Assembly: GCA_008638375.1 (NCBI GenBank)
Contig: CM018032.1
Location: 50,304,501-50,368,500 of the forward strand
Length of the DNA: 64,000 bases
Source of the DNA: Nyssa sinensis
Lineage: Eukaryota; Streptophyta; Magnoliopsida; Cornales; Nyssaceae
Direction: 5' to 3'
Of this stretch, positions 12,701 to 24,700 are shown piece by piece (the first letter of the stretch is position 1; each line of letters opens with the position of its first letter). The notes beneath the pieces are model-generated. The model had not been told where the DNA came from. It did no database searches and was given only the letters and a program-made list of their open reading frames with translations. The position numbers and the translations under genes were made by a program.

Positions 12701-15700
12701 ACGAAAAAATATATTTTCCCTATTGCTTAAAGAGTTTTCCACACTTAAGTTTTCTATATGATTTTCATTCAATTGCTTATCATAATAGCTTTTCTATCTA
12801 TCTTTAATTTCATCATCAATTATTAAGACTCTTGAATCTTTAATCTTTACGCATTTAATATTGTTAAAATCTTTGGTTTTCCGATCCCTTATCTTAGCAA
12901 GTTTGTATATGTTCTTCTCTCCATCTTTTGTACCCAGTTTGATATAAAAATCATCATATGCCTTATCTTTTGCCTCTCTTATGTTTTTCTTTACTTCATT
13001 CTTTGCATTTTTATTCCCAACTTGCTTTATTTCTAATTTTATGCCTAGTTTTAAAACATTTATTTTTTACCTTTACTACTTTTTGGACTTCCTCACTCCA
13101 CCACCAAGTTTCTTTACATGGTGAAACTTGGTAGTGGAGTGAGGAAGTCTAAAAAGTAGTAAAGGTAAAAAAAGAATGTTTTAAAACTTGGCAAAATTGA
13201 AACTATATTAAGTTTTTATGGAATATGAAGCTATAATAATTTTTTTTTATATAAATATAGATATAATATCAGAATATAATTGATATGTGCTATGTAATAC
13301 ACGATTTAAACAATTTGACACAAGTTACAGATAAAATAACAATTTAGGTAAAACAAATAGCAAATTAAAACTATTATAACTAATAACAAAGTAAAATAAA
13401 TTATTTATCTACTTTTTCATTTTCACTACTTTTACTTTTCCTTATCTACTATGAAAACGTTAGAGATATCATCTTGTAATTTTGGGTCTTAATCTTTCGG
13501 TATACTCCTTCCTTTGAGAAAAAACCTGGATATTATCTCTTACCAACTTTTAGAATTATTATTGATACAAAAAAAATGTTTTTACCGTTTCGGTATATTC
13601 CAACCAATTTCGATAGGTTTCTATGGAAACAAATTATGTTTTGATGGAACGATGGAAACAACTTTGTTTCCGTAGAAACATATGAATTTTAGTATTCCAG
13701 TTGTATTTCATTTCAGTTGATCAAGAAACAAAAACATTTTGTCCATTTCGAAGAAAAAAAAATGAAATTTTGATCCTTGTAAAAGCTCAAATGGGCTACA
13801 AAGCCCTAATGGGAATGAAGAGCCAACAGCCTGTAATTCCTGATTGAAAAGAGGCCCAGTGCGTGGAGAAGACTCAGGCACAGGTTAAGGCTCTTCAACC
13901 CAAACACTTCTGCTAGACCATAGGCAAAAGGGAAAGGGATCATGGCGGCACGACAATATGCACAGATTCTTGGGACAAAGAGGCAGCCAGAATTGTGATG
14001 GAAGGGGAGTCCAGCAAAGCAGCAGAAGCTAAAATCAGAGGCCAGGGAGGTACTTTTAATTTTCCTCGTTGAGGAGACTGTAGTTGAGATTTAGATGGCG
14101 GGGAAGGGAATTTTGACTACTCAGTTTTGTCTTGAGTCGGAGGAGGAAGATGACAATGCCTCAGTGAAAAGCATGCAACAGAGGCGACCACAATCAGCAA
14201 AGGAAGTGTTCAACAAATTGCTTGAGTAGAATCCAGACATAAAATCTCCTCGCAATTCTGCTTGGGACTTCCCAGACTTGGGAACAGTCATCCCTGAGAC
14301 GATAGTGGAGACTCTAGTCCCTAACGCTTATGAAAGGATGTGATTGTTGACTTTGTTGGAGAATGCTGTGAAGGACAGAGAAGCGACTGAGGTAAATTGG
14401 CACACTTCTGAGACATTGTGGAATTTTTGGTTCAGGATTATGAACAACCTATTAGATGTAATCCATTAGCAGTCGTCACTCCGGATGAGGGGCTGAATCA
14501 GATGTCAGTTCTGAAAGAAAATAAAAGGTTAGAGGTTTCCTATTGGGTGCTGAGGAAGGTTGGAGGTTTCAGTAGATTCCAGGGAGTCTCCTGCCATGGT
14601 TATGAAGAGGACCTCATGTGATTGTCCGAGGACATTGAGAAGTGTAACAGGCAAGGCAGACTAACAACCAGTTGGAAAGAGCCAAAGAGGGGGAGACTGC
14701 TGGGGAGATTTCTGAAGAAAGTTGAAAAGGCTTTCTCAGTGAACTACAATGGGAAAAAGGGTGCTGCATAAGGGAGAAGGTTTGTAGGGAACTTATGTTG
14801 CTGGGTACTTAATGAGTTTAGAGATCCTATTGTGGAATGTTAAGGTTCTTAACTACCCAAGTAAACAATCAGTCATCAAAAGAGTTTGAAAGAAATGAAT
14901 CTTATGGTTGTTTGCTTGCAGGAATCTAAAGTTAAGGGGCTTCCTGCTGGCTTTATCAGAAGTTTTTGAGCAATAGATGGGTAGATTGGAGAAGCTTAGT
15001 GGTAAATAGCAAGGGTTACGGCTGGTGGCATTCTCTTGTTGTGGGGCTCTAGAAAGGTGGAGACCGTGGATAGTTGGTAAGGTAGATTCTCTATTTCCTG
15101 AAAACGCAAAATGTTAGCAGGAAATTTCATCTGGCTATTCTCAGGGTGTACAGCCCAAATCTGGATGCAGATGGAAGTCTTCTCTGGGAAGAGCTGCAAA
15201 GTGCTGCGGGCAGGGAGGGTTCCTTTGGTGGTTGTGGGGGACTTCAACGTAGTTAGATACCCATTCGAGAAGAAGGGTGGTGGAAGATTGAATAGAGGTA
15301 TGCAGATTTTTCTTATTTTATCAACTCCAACAACTTGGTGGATTTGCCTTTAGAAGGAGGAAACTATAACTGGGTGAGTGATGGGAATGATCCAGTTATG
15401 TCCCGGTTGGATCGTTTCCTTATTTCTAGAGATTGGGAGGAGAAATTCCCCAACTCTTCTCAAAGATGTCTTCCTAGGCCCGTTTCTGACCATCTCATTC
15501 CCTTGCTGGACTGTGGTGGTATTTGTTGGGGGCAAGATCCCTCTTTGGTTCGAGAACATGTGGCTGTTAGCTCCAGGATTCTGCAACAGGGTGGCTGGCT
15601 GGTGGAATAGTTACAGTATTACTGGGAATCCGAGCTTTGTTTTGGCTAAAAAGTTGCGACTCCTTAAGATAGATATAAAAAGATGGAATGAGGAGGATTT

Positions 15701-18700
15701 CAGCAATGTGTGTAGTCCAGGAAAGAGCAGATTTTGCAGGAAATCCCGACTCTAGACAGAGAGGGACAAGATCAGGCCCTAATCTGAAGAAGATAGAGTT
15801 CATAGGAGTGGCCTGAAGGGTGAGCTGGGTGGGGTTTTGAGGGAGGAAGAATCTCTTGGAGACAAAAATCCAGAGTTTTATGGCTGAAAGAGGGGGACAA
15901 AAACACCAGACTTTTTCAGTGCTGCAAATGCTAACAAGCGAAGAAGCAATATCAGTACAGTCAAAATTGGTTGAGAGGATTCTCAATGATGTGGAGAGGT
16001 AAGGGATGGAATGATGGACTTCTATAGATGTCTTTATAAGGAATCTTGTGATTGGAGGCAAGACCCTAAAGATTTAATTTTCAACTCTATTTCCAAGGAG
16101 GATGCAACAGCCTTGGAAAAACCTTTCCAGGAGTTGGAAATTTGGGCAGCCTTGAAGTCGTGTGATGGGGACAAAGCCCTGGGTCCGGATGGGTACACAA
16201 TGGCATTCTTTAGACACTGTTGGAGAGTTCCTAGATGGCTTTCTTTGCCTTCTTCCTTGATTTTGGTTATTTTGAAAGGAGCTTGAATCCTTCTTCTATA
16301 GCCTTAATTCCTTCTTCTTCAGGTCCATTAGTTTGGTGGGAAACGTCTACAAACTATTGGCAAAGGTTCTATCTCCAAGGCTTAGGGAGGTGTCATCTCT
16401 AGAAGCCAAAAATGCCTTTGTGGATGACAACCCTAATGCTGTGTTAATTGCTAATGAGTGTATTGACGCATGGAGAAAGAGGAGGGAGTTTGGGGTTAGT
16501 ATGCTTGCTGGACATAAAGTTAGCCTTCGATCATGTCAATTGGGACTTTCTTTTATTTCTTTTAAGGAAGATGAGTTTTGGGGACAAGTGAAGAGGATAA
16601 ATTTGGTTGGAGGGAGGGAGGGAGGGAGGGAGGGGGGTGCAGGGGCCGTGACCCCTCAACATTGGAAAAAATTCTCAATTATATACACACGTTTCTTAAG
16701 AATTGTATGAACATTTCAATGTTTTTCAAATCAATGGCCCCCCTCAAGTAAAACATCTTGGCTCCTCCTCTAGCTTGGAGCTTCTGTGAGATTTGCTATG
16801 GTATGTAATTTGGTCGTGGAAAGATTCTAGGGCCGCTTAGCTGGGTTGAAAATACAATATCTACAAAAAGTGGAAGAATTACTCTCATTAAGAGTATGTT
16901 GGCAAATCTTCCTACTTACTACATGTCCCTTTTTCCTACCCTTGCTTCGTTAGTAAGGAAATTGGAGAAGCTTCAAAGGGACTTTTTGTAGATGGCATAG
17001 AAGGTGAAAAACACATCCTTGTCAATGGGAGAAGGTGAAACTCCCTACAATGGGGGGGTGGTTTATGTGTCAAAGACTCGAAGTTGTTCAATAAAGCTCT
17101 TTTGGGTAAATGGACGTGGAGTTTCACGGTGGAGGATCAAACTTTAAGGAGGCATGTCATCTATACTAGACGTGGTTGTGAAGATGGAGGATGGCTCTCA
17201 AAGGAGGTTTCGGAAGCACATGGTGGTGGGATGTGGAAGTCCATTTGGAAAGGCACAGAGGATTTCAATCATTTTGTGCGTTATGAGGTGGGAGCGGGTT
17301 CAAGGGTGAAATTTTGGAAGGACATGTGGTGTTGTGACAGCTCAATATAGGAGCATTTTCCTTCCTTTTATGGCATTACCATCAACATAGATGGTTTAGT
17401 CGTTGATTGCATTTCTTTTGTGGGAGGCATGTTGGTTTGGAGCCCTTGTTTTCGTAGAAAGTTCCATGACTGGGAATTGGGGGAAGTCGAGAGCGTTATG
17501 AAGTTATTAAGCAACCAAAAGTTGCATTCAGGGAGGGAGGATGTCCTGATATGGTTGGTGAACAACAATAAAAAGTTTATTGTCCAATCATTTTATAAAA
17601 GATAGTGGGAAAGAAAGAGGAATCCTTCCCTTGGAAGCTGATTTGGAGATTGCGTGTCTCGAACAAAATCTTTGTTTTTTTGCTTGGTTGGTGGCTTGGG
17701 ATGTCATTCTCACCACAGACAATTTGCGTCACTTTCATCTCCCGAGCCGATGTAACCTTGTGCCAAAGAAGGGATGGTGGATCACCTTCTTCAAGGATCA
17801 AAATATCGTTTCGATGTATAGTTTCGGTCTGTTCGGAAACGGAAATGTTTCGGAAACGTTTCGGAAACATAATGGAAACGGAGAAAAAATTGGAAACATG
17901 TGAAAACATAACTTAAAATTTATTTATTTATACAAATAAGCCTATTTATTGAATATTTGTACATGTTTAAGGCATATACATCATATTCATGATAAATGAC
18001 ACTAATTCATGATAAATGACATAATAAATATATACTATGTAATATCCACGAATTAGATAATTTGACACGAGTTACATATAAAATAAAAAGTAAAACAAAT
18101 AGCGATTTAAACCTATTATAATTAGTAACTTAGTATTAAAATAGTTGTTTCTCTACACTTTATTTCCCCTACTACTTTTTTATTATTTTAGGAAAAATAG
18201 TAAAAACATCTTCTTGTAATTTTGAGTCTTAATCCTTGAAAAATAAATACATATTATTTTTTACTAACTTCTAGAATTATTGTTGATACAAAAGAAATGT
18301 TTCCTCTGATTCGATAAGTTTCCACTAGTTTCGGTTTGTTTCCATGGAAACATGTGAATTTCGATATTACACTAGTGTTTTGTTTCGGTACCCTGAGAAA
18401 CGGAAACGTTTCGGTCGTTTCGATGGAAAAGAAACGAAATTTTGATCCTTGACCTTCTTGTCCATTGTGAAATGGCAAGAGATGCTTGGTGTTTGATTGT
18501 CTCCCTTTTTGGGTGTAGTTGGGTGATGCTGGCCACAATTAGGGAGGTTTTTGAGTTGGAGGTGCAATTGGATCCGGAAAGAGTTGAGGATTGCTTGAAG
18601 AATGGCCCCTTTATGCATTACTTGGTGCTTATGGAGGGAGAGTTATAGGAGAACTTTCGAAGGGTTGGAGTTGGACCCTTGGAACTTTAAAGATAATCTT

Positions 18701-21700
18701 TTGCATTTGTTTTTCTTTTGGGTTAGGGAAGCAAGTCCCTTGTATTTAGATACCTTCATACATTTTTTGGGGGAATTTGGACTTCAATTTTTGTGGCCTT
18801 TCCCTTTTTTGTAATTATGGGTTAGCTCCGCTCAAGCACCATTAATATACATATTTTTTGCTGATAAAAAAAGATAATAAAAATTAGAACGTGGCTTAGA
18901 CACTGTTCTATAATGACAAATTAAGTTTTATGTGCCAGAGAAAAAGAGAAGAAAAGGAAAAGTAAGAAACTAAAACATAGTTCCCAAAACAAAAATATAC
19001 TTGTAAAGGTATGCTTGCAATAATACTGAACTTAAGTGCAAAACCATAGACATACAATTTCTTAAACATATCTGTAGCTTTGATAGCAAAACTCATTGCC
19101 GGTATAATAGATTCCAGTAGCACTGTTTTTTGTGGTTTCTTTTTTTTTTTTTGAGTAATGAATGTGCATATCCAATGGTTCAAAACATCTCTTAGATGAT
19201 GAGTGAACTGGCATAACAAGGTCCTCAAATTTATTTCGTCTATTTGTCTTGCAAAGTTCATACTTAAGTTTTAATTTAAAGTATAAATGCTTCACACATT
19301 ATCTTGGAAGTAGTAAAAACGTCTATGAGAACTGTCTCCATGAAAACTGACGTACCTCCCTGTTGACCTTGACCAGTTGTTACGTTCACTGGATTCCTGT
19401 TTCTGTTTAGTACTTCTTATTGGTTGTTATTTTTTGTCTTCACAATAGAACAGGCAACTGGGAATTTATCTATTTATTTTTGGCTCTGTCATCCTTCACT
19501 TATCTTTAAGTATGGTAATTCCTGTAGGTGTTCCATTTGTTTCAATTGGTTTCCTATTCGAATCTCCTTAACAGAATAGGAGGTGTGGAATTTTCTATGG
19601 AATACTTCTTGTTGTAAATGCATCTCTGATTGTTGAGACTTCCCTTTAAAGTCAAATCTTACTGAGATTTCTAAACCAATGCATTTCTTCCTCTCTCCTC
19701 TCTCTATGTGTGCGTGCTTCTTGTTAGAGTCCTATTCCTGTAATAAGCAGGAAGAAGCAAGGGAAAGTGAGGGGAGTGTCTTTTCCTTCTATTAGCCTAT
19801 TAGTTTCCCTTTCTATTTATAATAATATCTTCACGTTGGTACATGTATAAGCAGAAAGGTCTCTTAGTTGAGCTGTTTGTTGCATTTTATAGGTCAATTG
19901 GAACATGCCCGTGTTCATCCAAAGTTTCTGCACTCCAATGCAACTTCTCATAAATGGGCCTTTGGAGGTAACTTTCCAATACCAATTTATTTTTATCTCC
20001 TTTTTGACTCTTGGAAAAATCAGGAAGAATAACAGAGAATGGTCGAGGCACAAAGTCATTGTAATCCAAACTAACCATTTATATCATTTATGTGCTTGAT
20101 ACTCCTATTACATGAAAAGACAAAAAATTTAAAATAGTATTCCAGGTCATTGAACTTGGAAGTGCATGTTTGCCCTGTAGCTCCTCTCAAGTATGCAGGT
20201 TGTTTTATTGACATGTCCCGTGTTGAAATATGTTATTCTTTGATGTTTCGTGTAACTCATTTACTTGCATTCCAATTCTGCTGCATGTTATATTATCATG
20301 TTTCACTAGCTACTGTTGATTGTTTCTGGCGATTTCACTTCTTATGTTTGAGCTGTAATGATGTGGTTCCAGTAAGTGGTGGGAAATATGGTGCTCAAAT
20401 ATCATTTTGGTCTTGGAATTAACTTGGAAATTGAGAACTGAACTGATCAGTAACAATTCAATTGAAATCAAACAATGAAGTTGGGAGTGGCTGAAAGCAA
20501 TGAATTTTTGAAGAAAAGAAATTATGCTTTTTTGTTTTAAGATTCAGCAATGCTAGATACCCCAATTAGATACCCCCAAATGTATCCCCAATGGCATGGT
20601 AGAATGATGGGGTAAAATACACATCATCAGTAATATACACAGGTACATCATCCTTCTCTCTCTTATCTACCCAAAACAGTCAATGGTGTCTTTTTCTCTC
20701 ATCTATCCAAAATAATCAGTGTTGCCTTTTCTCTCGGATCTATCCAAGACAATCAAATGACCAAATCATATGCCATGGTTTTTTACTATTCAAGATAAGT
20801 CATGTTTTTTATCTATTTATTATAACTGTAATATTTAGCAGTGTGACCTTTTCTTACCCAAGACATTCAATGCTGCATTTTTCTCTCATTTATCCATGAC
20901 AATTAATGCATTTTTTTCTCTTTCATCTGCTCAAGACAATCAAATGACCAAAACAAAAGCCACAATTTTTAACGACTCCAAATAGGTCATGATTTTTAAC
21001 TATAACCATGTTATTTACTGAGTACAAGTGACAGTTTTTTTTATTACTATAATCATGATATTTATGTAGTATAAGTCCATAATGATATGCATGTGTCAAA
21101 CATTATAAGTCATGGTTTTCTTTTTTAACTATAATTGTGATATTTACCAATTATAAATCCATAATGATCTGCATGTGTTCAACTAAGTCTTCTTTTTTTT
21201 TTTTATATATATTTTAAATACTATAACCATGATATTTACCAAATATAAATCCATACTCAACTGAATAAGTCATGTGTTTTTTCCTATTAACAATGATATT
21301 TTACCGAATATTTTACTATAAATATTTTACCGAATAGTTTACTATAAATATTTTACCGAGTATAAGTCATGATTTTTTACAATCAAACACAATATTTCTG
21401 TGGGATTTAAGCGTATGAATGTTAAAGTTGCTAATGAAATGTGTCATTAGACATTACATATCGTAATCAAAAGATAGACTAGAAAATGAGGATCTGCAAA
21501 ATAGCTACTCTTTGGGTGTTGATCCATTAAATTGAATCTCGTTTGCATTCCAATCACATCGACTATGGGCAGTGTTTGTGAAGTAGGTGAAGCCTTGTCT
21601 TCTTCACCCAGTAATAACAATGTGTACAACCCTTAATTAATAGGAAATATGGTATATAATTATAAAAAAGGGGAATGCATAAGACACATAATTTACCTTC

Positions 21701-24700
21701 GTATATGTTTGCTTCTTAATCCTTTGTTTCATCTATCAAATTACTTGATCTGCTTTGGAAACCTTCCTTTTATATAGTGGGCAGCCTTTTTGGCTAACAA
21801 CAAATGGAAGCTCCTTACTGCTTTCTTTTTTTTGTCTTCGTACTCTCATCATCACACTTCAGTGAACTAATTGGACACTCTTGGTTGCTCGACCCCAGTT
21901 GCTTTCTTGACCTCACCTGGTTGCTTCTTCACATTGTTTCATAAATAAACTTTTCTTTGTTGTATGCCACTCAAAAAATGCTACATTTCTCCTTCAATTC
22001 TGATGCAAGTGCTACAACTTCAAAGAGTTCCTCACACATCTTATCATAACATTGTACATTTGGCCCATCACCCAAATCACTACAATTGGTTTTAACACTC
22101 ACGTTTTTGCCTTTCCTTCATTGTGATATAATGTATCTAGGCGGCATCTTTCTTATTTGCCTTTTAGTGAGCACAGAAAGTGATTGGCTACAAATAATCC
22201 CTTTGAACTCGAATAAATTACGCATACACTTCCCTTTACATTCTACTACATTGAAATAAACAAAAAATATCATACGCTTCCATCTATTACCGAATGTAAC
22301 ATCTTTAATAACATTATATGCAAATTGAGCTTTCCTTTTTTATAAGAGAGGGATGAAAATAAAGCATTTTGTTAAACTCCTCTTGAATCTCTTTAAACAT
22401 TGCATTGGTGTAAACTCCCTGATATCGTTTGCTACCAAATAGGGTCACAATCATACATTTAGTTGAAAGAATGAAAGTTCACTTTTTTCTCCTTTTCAAC
22501 CTTACTTTTCGAAGCATAGTCTATTGTTCAACTAACTACTTTAAAGTAGTTTGAGTTTACATATCCATCAAAAAATGCATTTGTACTTTTACTACAATGT
22601 GTTGATATTCCTCCTCAATAATTGACTTTAACATAAATTGGAACCAACAATGCCTCTCATCATGCAATCCCCCTAACCATTCATTATCATAAAGATCAAA
22701 ATTCTCAATCATCATTCTTCTTCAAACACATCTTTGATGAATGAGTTGTAAATAACATTTTGCGAAGCTATCTTAATGGCTTCATATTGAGAATATCCTC
22801 TCAATTTCTCGAGAATCTTTTTCATTATGTGCCACAATCACCGTCGACGGTAAGTATACATAAATACCATCTTAGCTGCCCTTTGCCTATATTTGCATTG
22901 GTCACTTATTAGATTTTGGAGGACATCCTAACATATATGCTGGTCATGACTCAAACAACCAGACAAATGTCTCAATATTCTCATTAGATGGCAAACCACA
23001 ACCCAAGAACATTGATTGCGTGATTTACTCCTATAGAAGGAGCAAAAGGCATATTGTACTTATTTGTGAGATAAACAGTGTCAAATAAGCTTAATTTACT
23101 AAGACTTCATATGTTGGCCTACTCCTTGCGTTAGCTCAAAACAAATTCCTTATGTAAGACTCCTCATTGAAGTCTATATTTACCATCCCGACTTTCAATC
23201 TTATTGCTTTCTCAATGGAATTTCGACAATTTTTCTCACCAAACGGTAGATTATGGTATCCCCCAACTTCAGCAACAAAAGAATTAAAATTCTTACACAT
23301 ACTTATCTATGCATGATCATTTAGTCTAAGTCTTGTCTTTACATGTTGTCCAACCTCTTGTTACTTGTAAAATATCATGATTTCCTTGGATGCAATGCAT
23401 GGTTGTGCTCTAGTACAACAGTGGTCAACATAAACTTTCCATTTATTTGTGATGTCACTCTTATCCTCTTGAGATAAACAACTTAAGAGGCTTATTTGAT
23501 TTGCAAATTCTCTTTTCCCCTTGAGAACATGCAATCACAAAGTATCTTAACTCATCATCATCTCTTTTAGTTTGTGATCTTTTTATTACACCATCCTACT
23601 CATTGAGCATATTTAGTGTAATATTCATGAACATCTTCATTGGAGCTAAATATCATCCCAACCTTGGGTTCTTCATTTATTTCCATTCTCACTTAGACTA
23701 TGGTAAACATGAACGTCTCCATCGGAACTAAATACCATCCCAACCTTGGGTTCTTCATTTATTTCATTTTCACTTCAATTATGGTAAGTTACATCTTTCT
23801 TAGTACACATATCTTATTTTTCAGTACAATCCACCAAAAGTGTCACATTTAATGTAGATATGACTTCCATACCCTATAGAATTAACAAAGACAATTAATT
23901 TACCAGCATAAAAAAAGATTTATACACAAATTCGTGCTTACCTAGATATGTCTTGGTGAGTTCATAGGAGATAGTGTTGGCATTTGGGTGAGAGAGATGA
24001 ACAGGGTTAGGGGTGAGAGAGACCTCTGCAATGGACCCCAGCTCCACCAATTCAGAGCTCTGCAATGGAGGTCAGCCTTTATACTCGGTAGAATATTATA
24101 GCTATAGTAAAAAAACTGTGGCTTATATAGTTGAAAACATGTGCAGATCATTATGGATTTAGGGCCACTTACCCATAAAAAAAACCACGGTTATAATTAA
24201 AAATCACAACCTATCTTGGGGCAGTAAAAAACCGTGGCACATGTGCAGATCATTATTTATTTATACTTGGTAAATATCATGGTTATAGTAAAAAAATTGT
24301 GACTCATACTAGGTAAACATCACAGTTACAGTAACAAATCATGAATTATCTTGGGAAGTATTGATTTTCTTGGATGGATGAGAGAGAAAAGATGACATTA
24401 AATGTCTTGGGTAGATGAGAGAGAAAATGCGGATGACTTCTTTATCTTCATATATTACTAATGATGTGTCTCATGCTGTCATTTCATTGGGGATTTGTAG
24501 CATTACAGTTTTAAGATTATATGGAAGTAATCATTCGGCTTTCTTCATAACTTAAGAATCATTTTCTGTATGCAAGAACTTCATGAATTTTTGATCTTTG
24601 AAGATAAATGAATTATACAGAATTTGGTTATAAGTTGAAACCTTTATTAATTGGGAATTTTGTTTCTTTACCAAAGTTGTAGACTTACAATGTCACTATG

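Larger units (their letters stand above)
10138..13779. mobile_element. hAT-like non-autonomous element, family 1, old copy hosting RTE LINEs
   Basis: The ends read CAAGGATCAA and TTTTGATCCTTG, the same inverted termini as the younger copies at 17792 and 55939. Flanks TAGAAGCC and TAAAAGCT match at 6 of 8 positions, consistent with a decayed 8-bp target duplication. About 580 bp at the right (13195-13779) and about 150 bp at the left are recognisably the same family but diverged; the middle is replaced by RTE-type LINE sequence. It sits inside LINE A ORF1. Confidence 0.75.
8555..18890 (+). mobile_element. LINE A: degenerate L1-type non-LTR retrotransposon, interrupted
   Basis: A sense-oriented L1-type LINE fills most of intron 1. 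Remnants run in order: ORF1 with a DUF4283-like domain (8570-10137), more ORF1 and a spacer (13780-14800), an endonuclease (about 14815-15530), reverse transcriptase pieces (about 16010-16560), then the zf-RVT C-terminal region (about 17050-18800) and an A-rich tail near 18865-18890. It is split by a hAT-like element in ORF1 (10138-13779) and another in zf-RVT (17792-18451); protein similarity resumes on the far side of each. It has many stops and frameshifts and has lost the catalytic palm. The 5' border is approximate and no target duplication was found. Confidence 0.85.
6755..19892 (+). other. MORC intron 1 (13.1 kb, transposon-filled)
   Basis: It opens with GTTGCA and closes with TTATAG. 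From the left it holds a 95-bp tandem duplication, about 1 kb of AT-rich sequence with no feature, then LINE A with its nested hAT-like and RTE insertions up to about 18890. About 1 kb of unremarkable sequence precedes exon 2. Confidence 0.88.

Noticed and set aside
21700..23580. Host FAR1-related transcription factor gene
   Set aside because: It has stops throughout and sits inside inverted ends with an 11-bp duplication, so it is a transposase relic.
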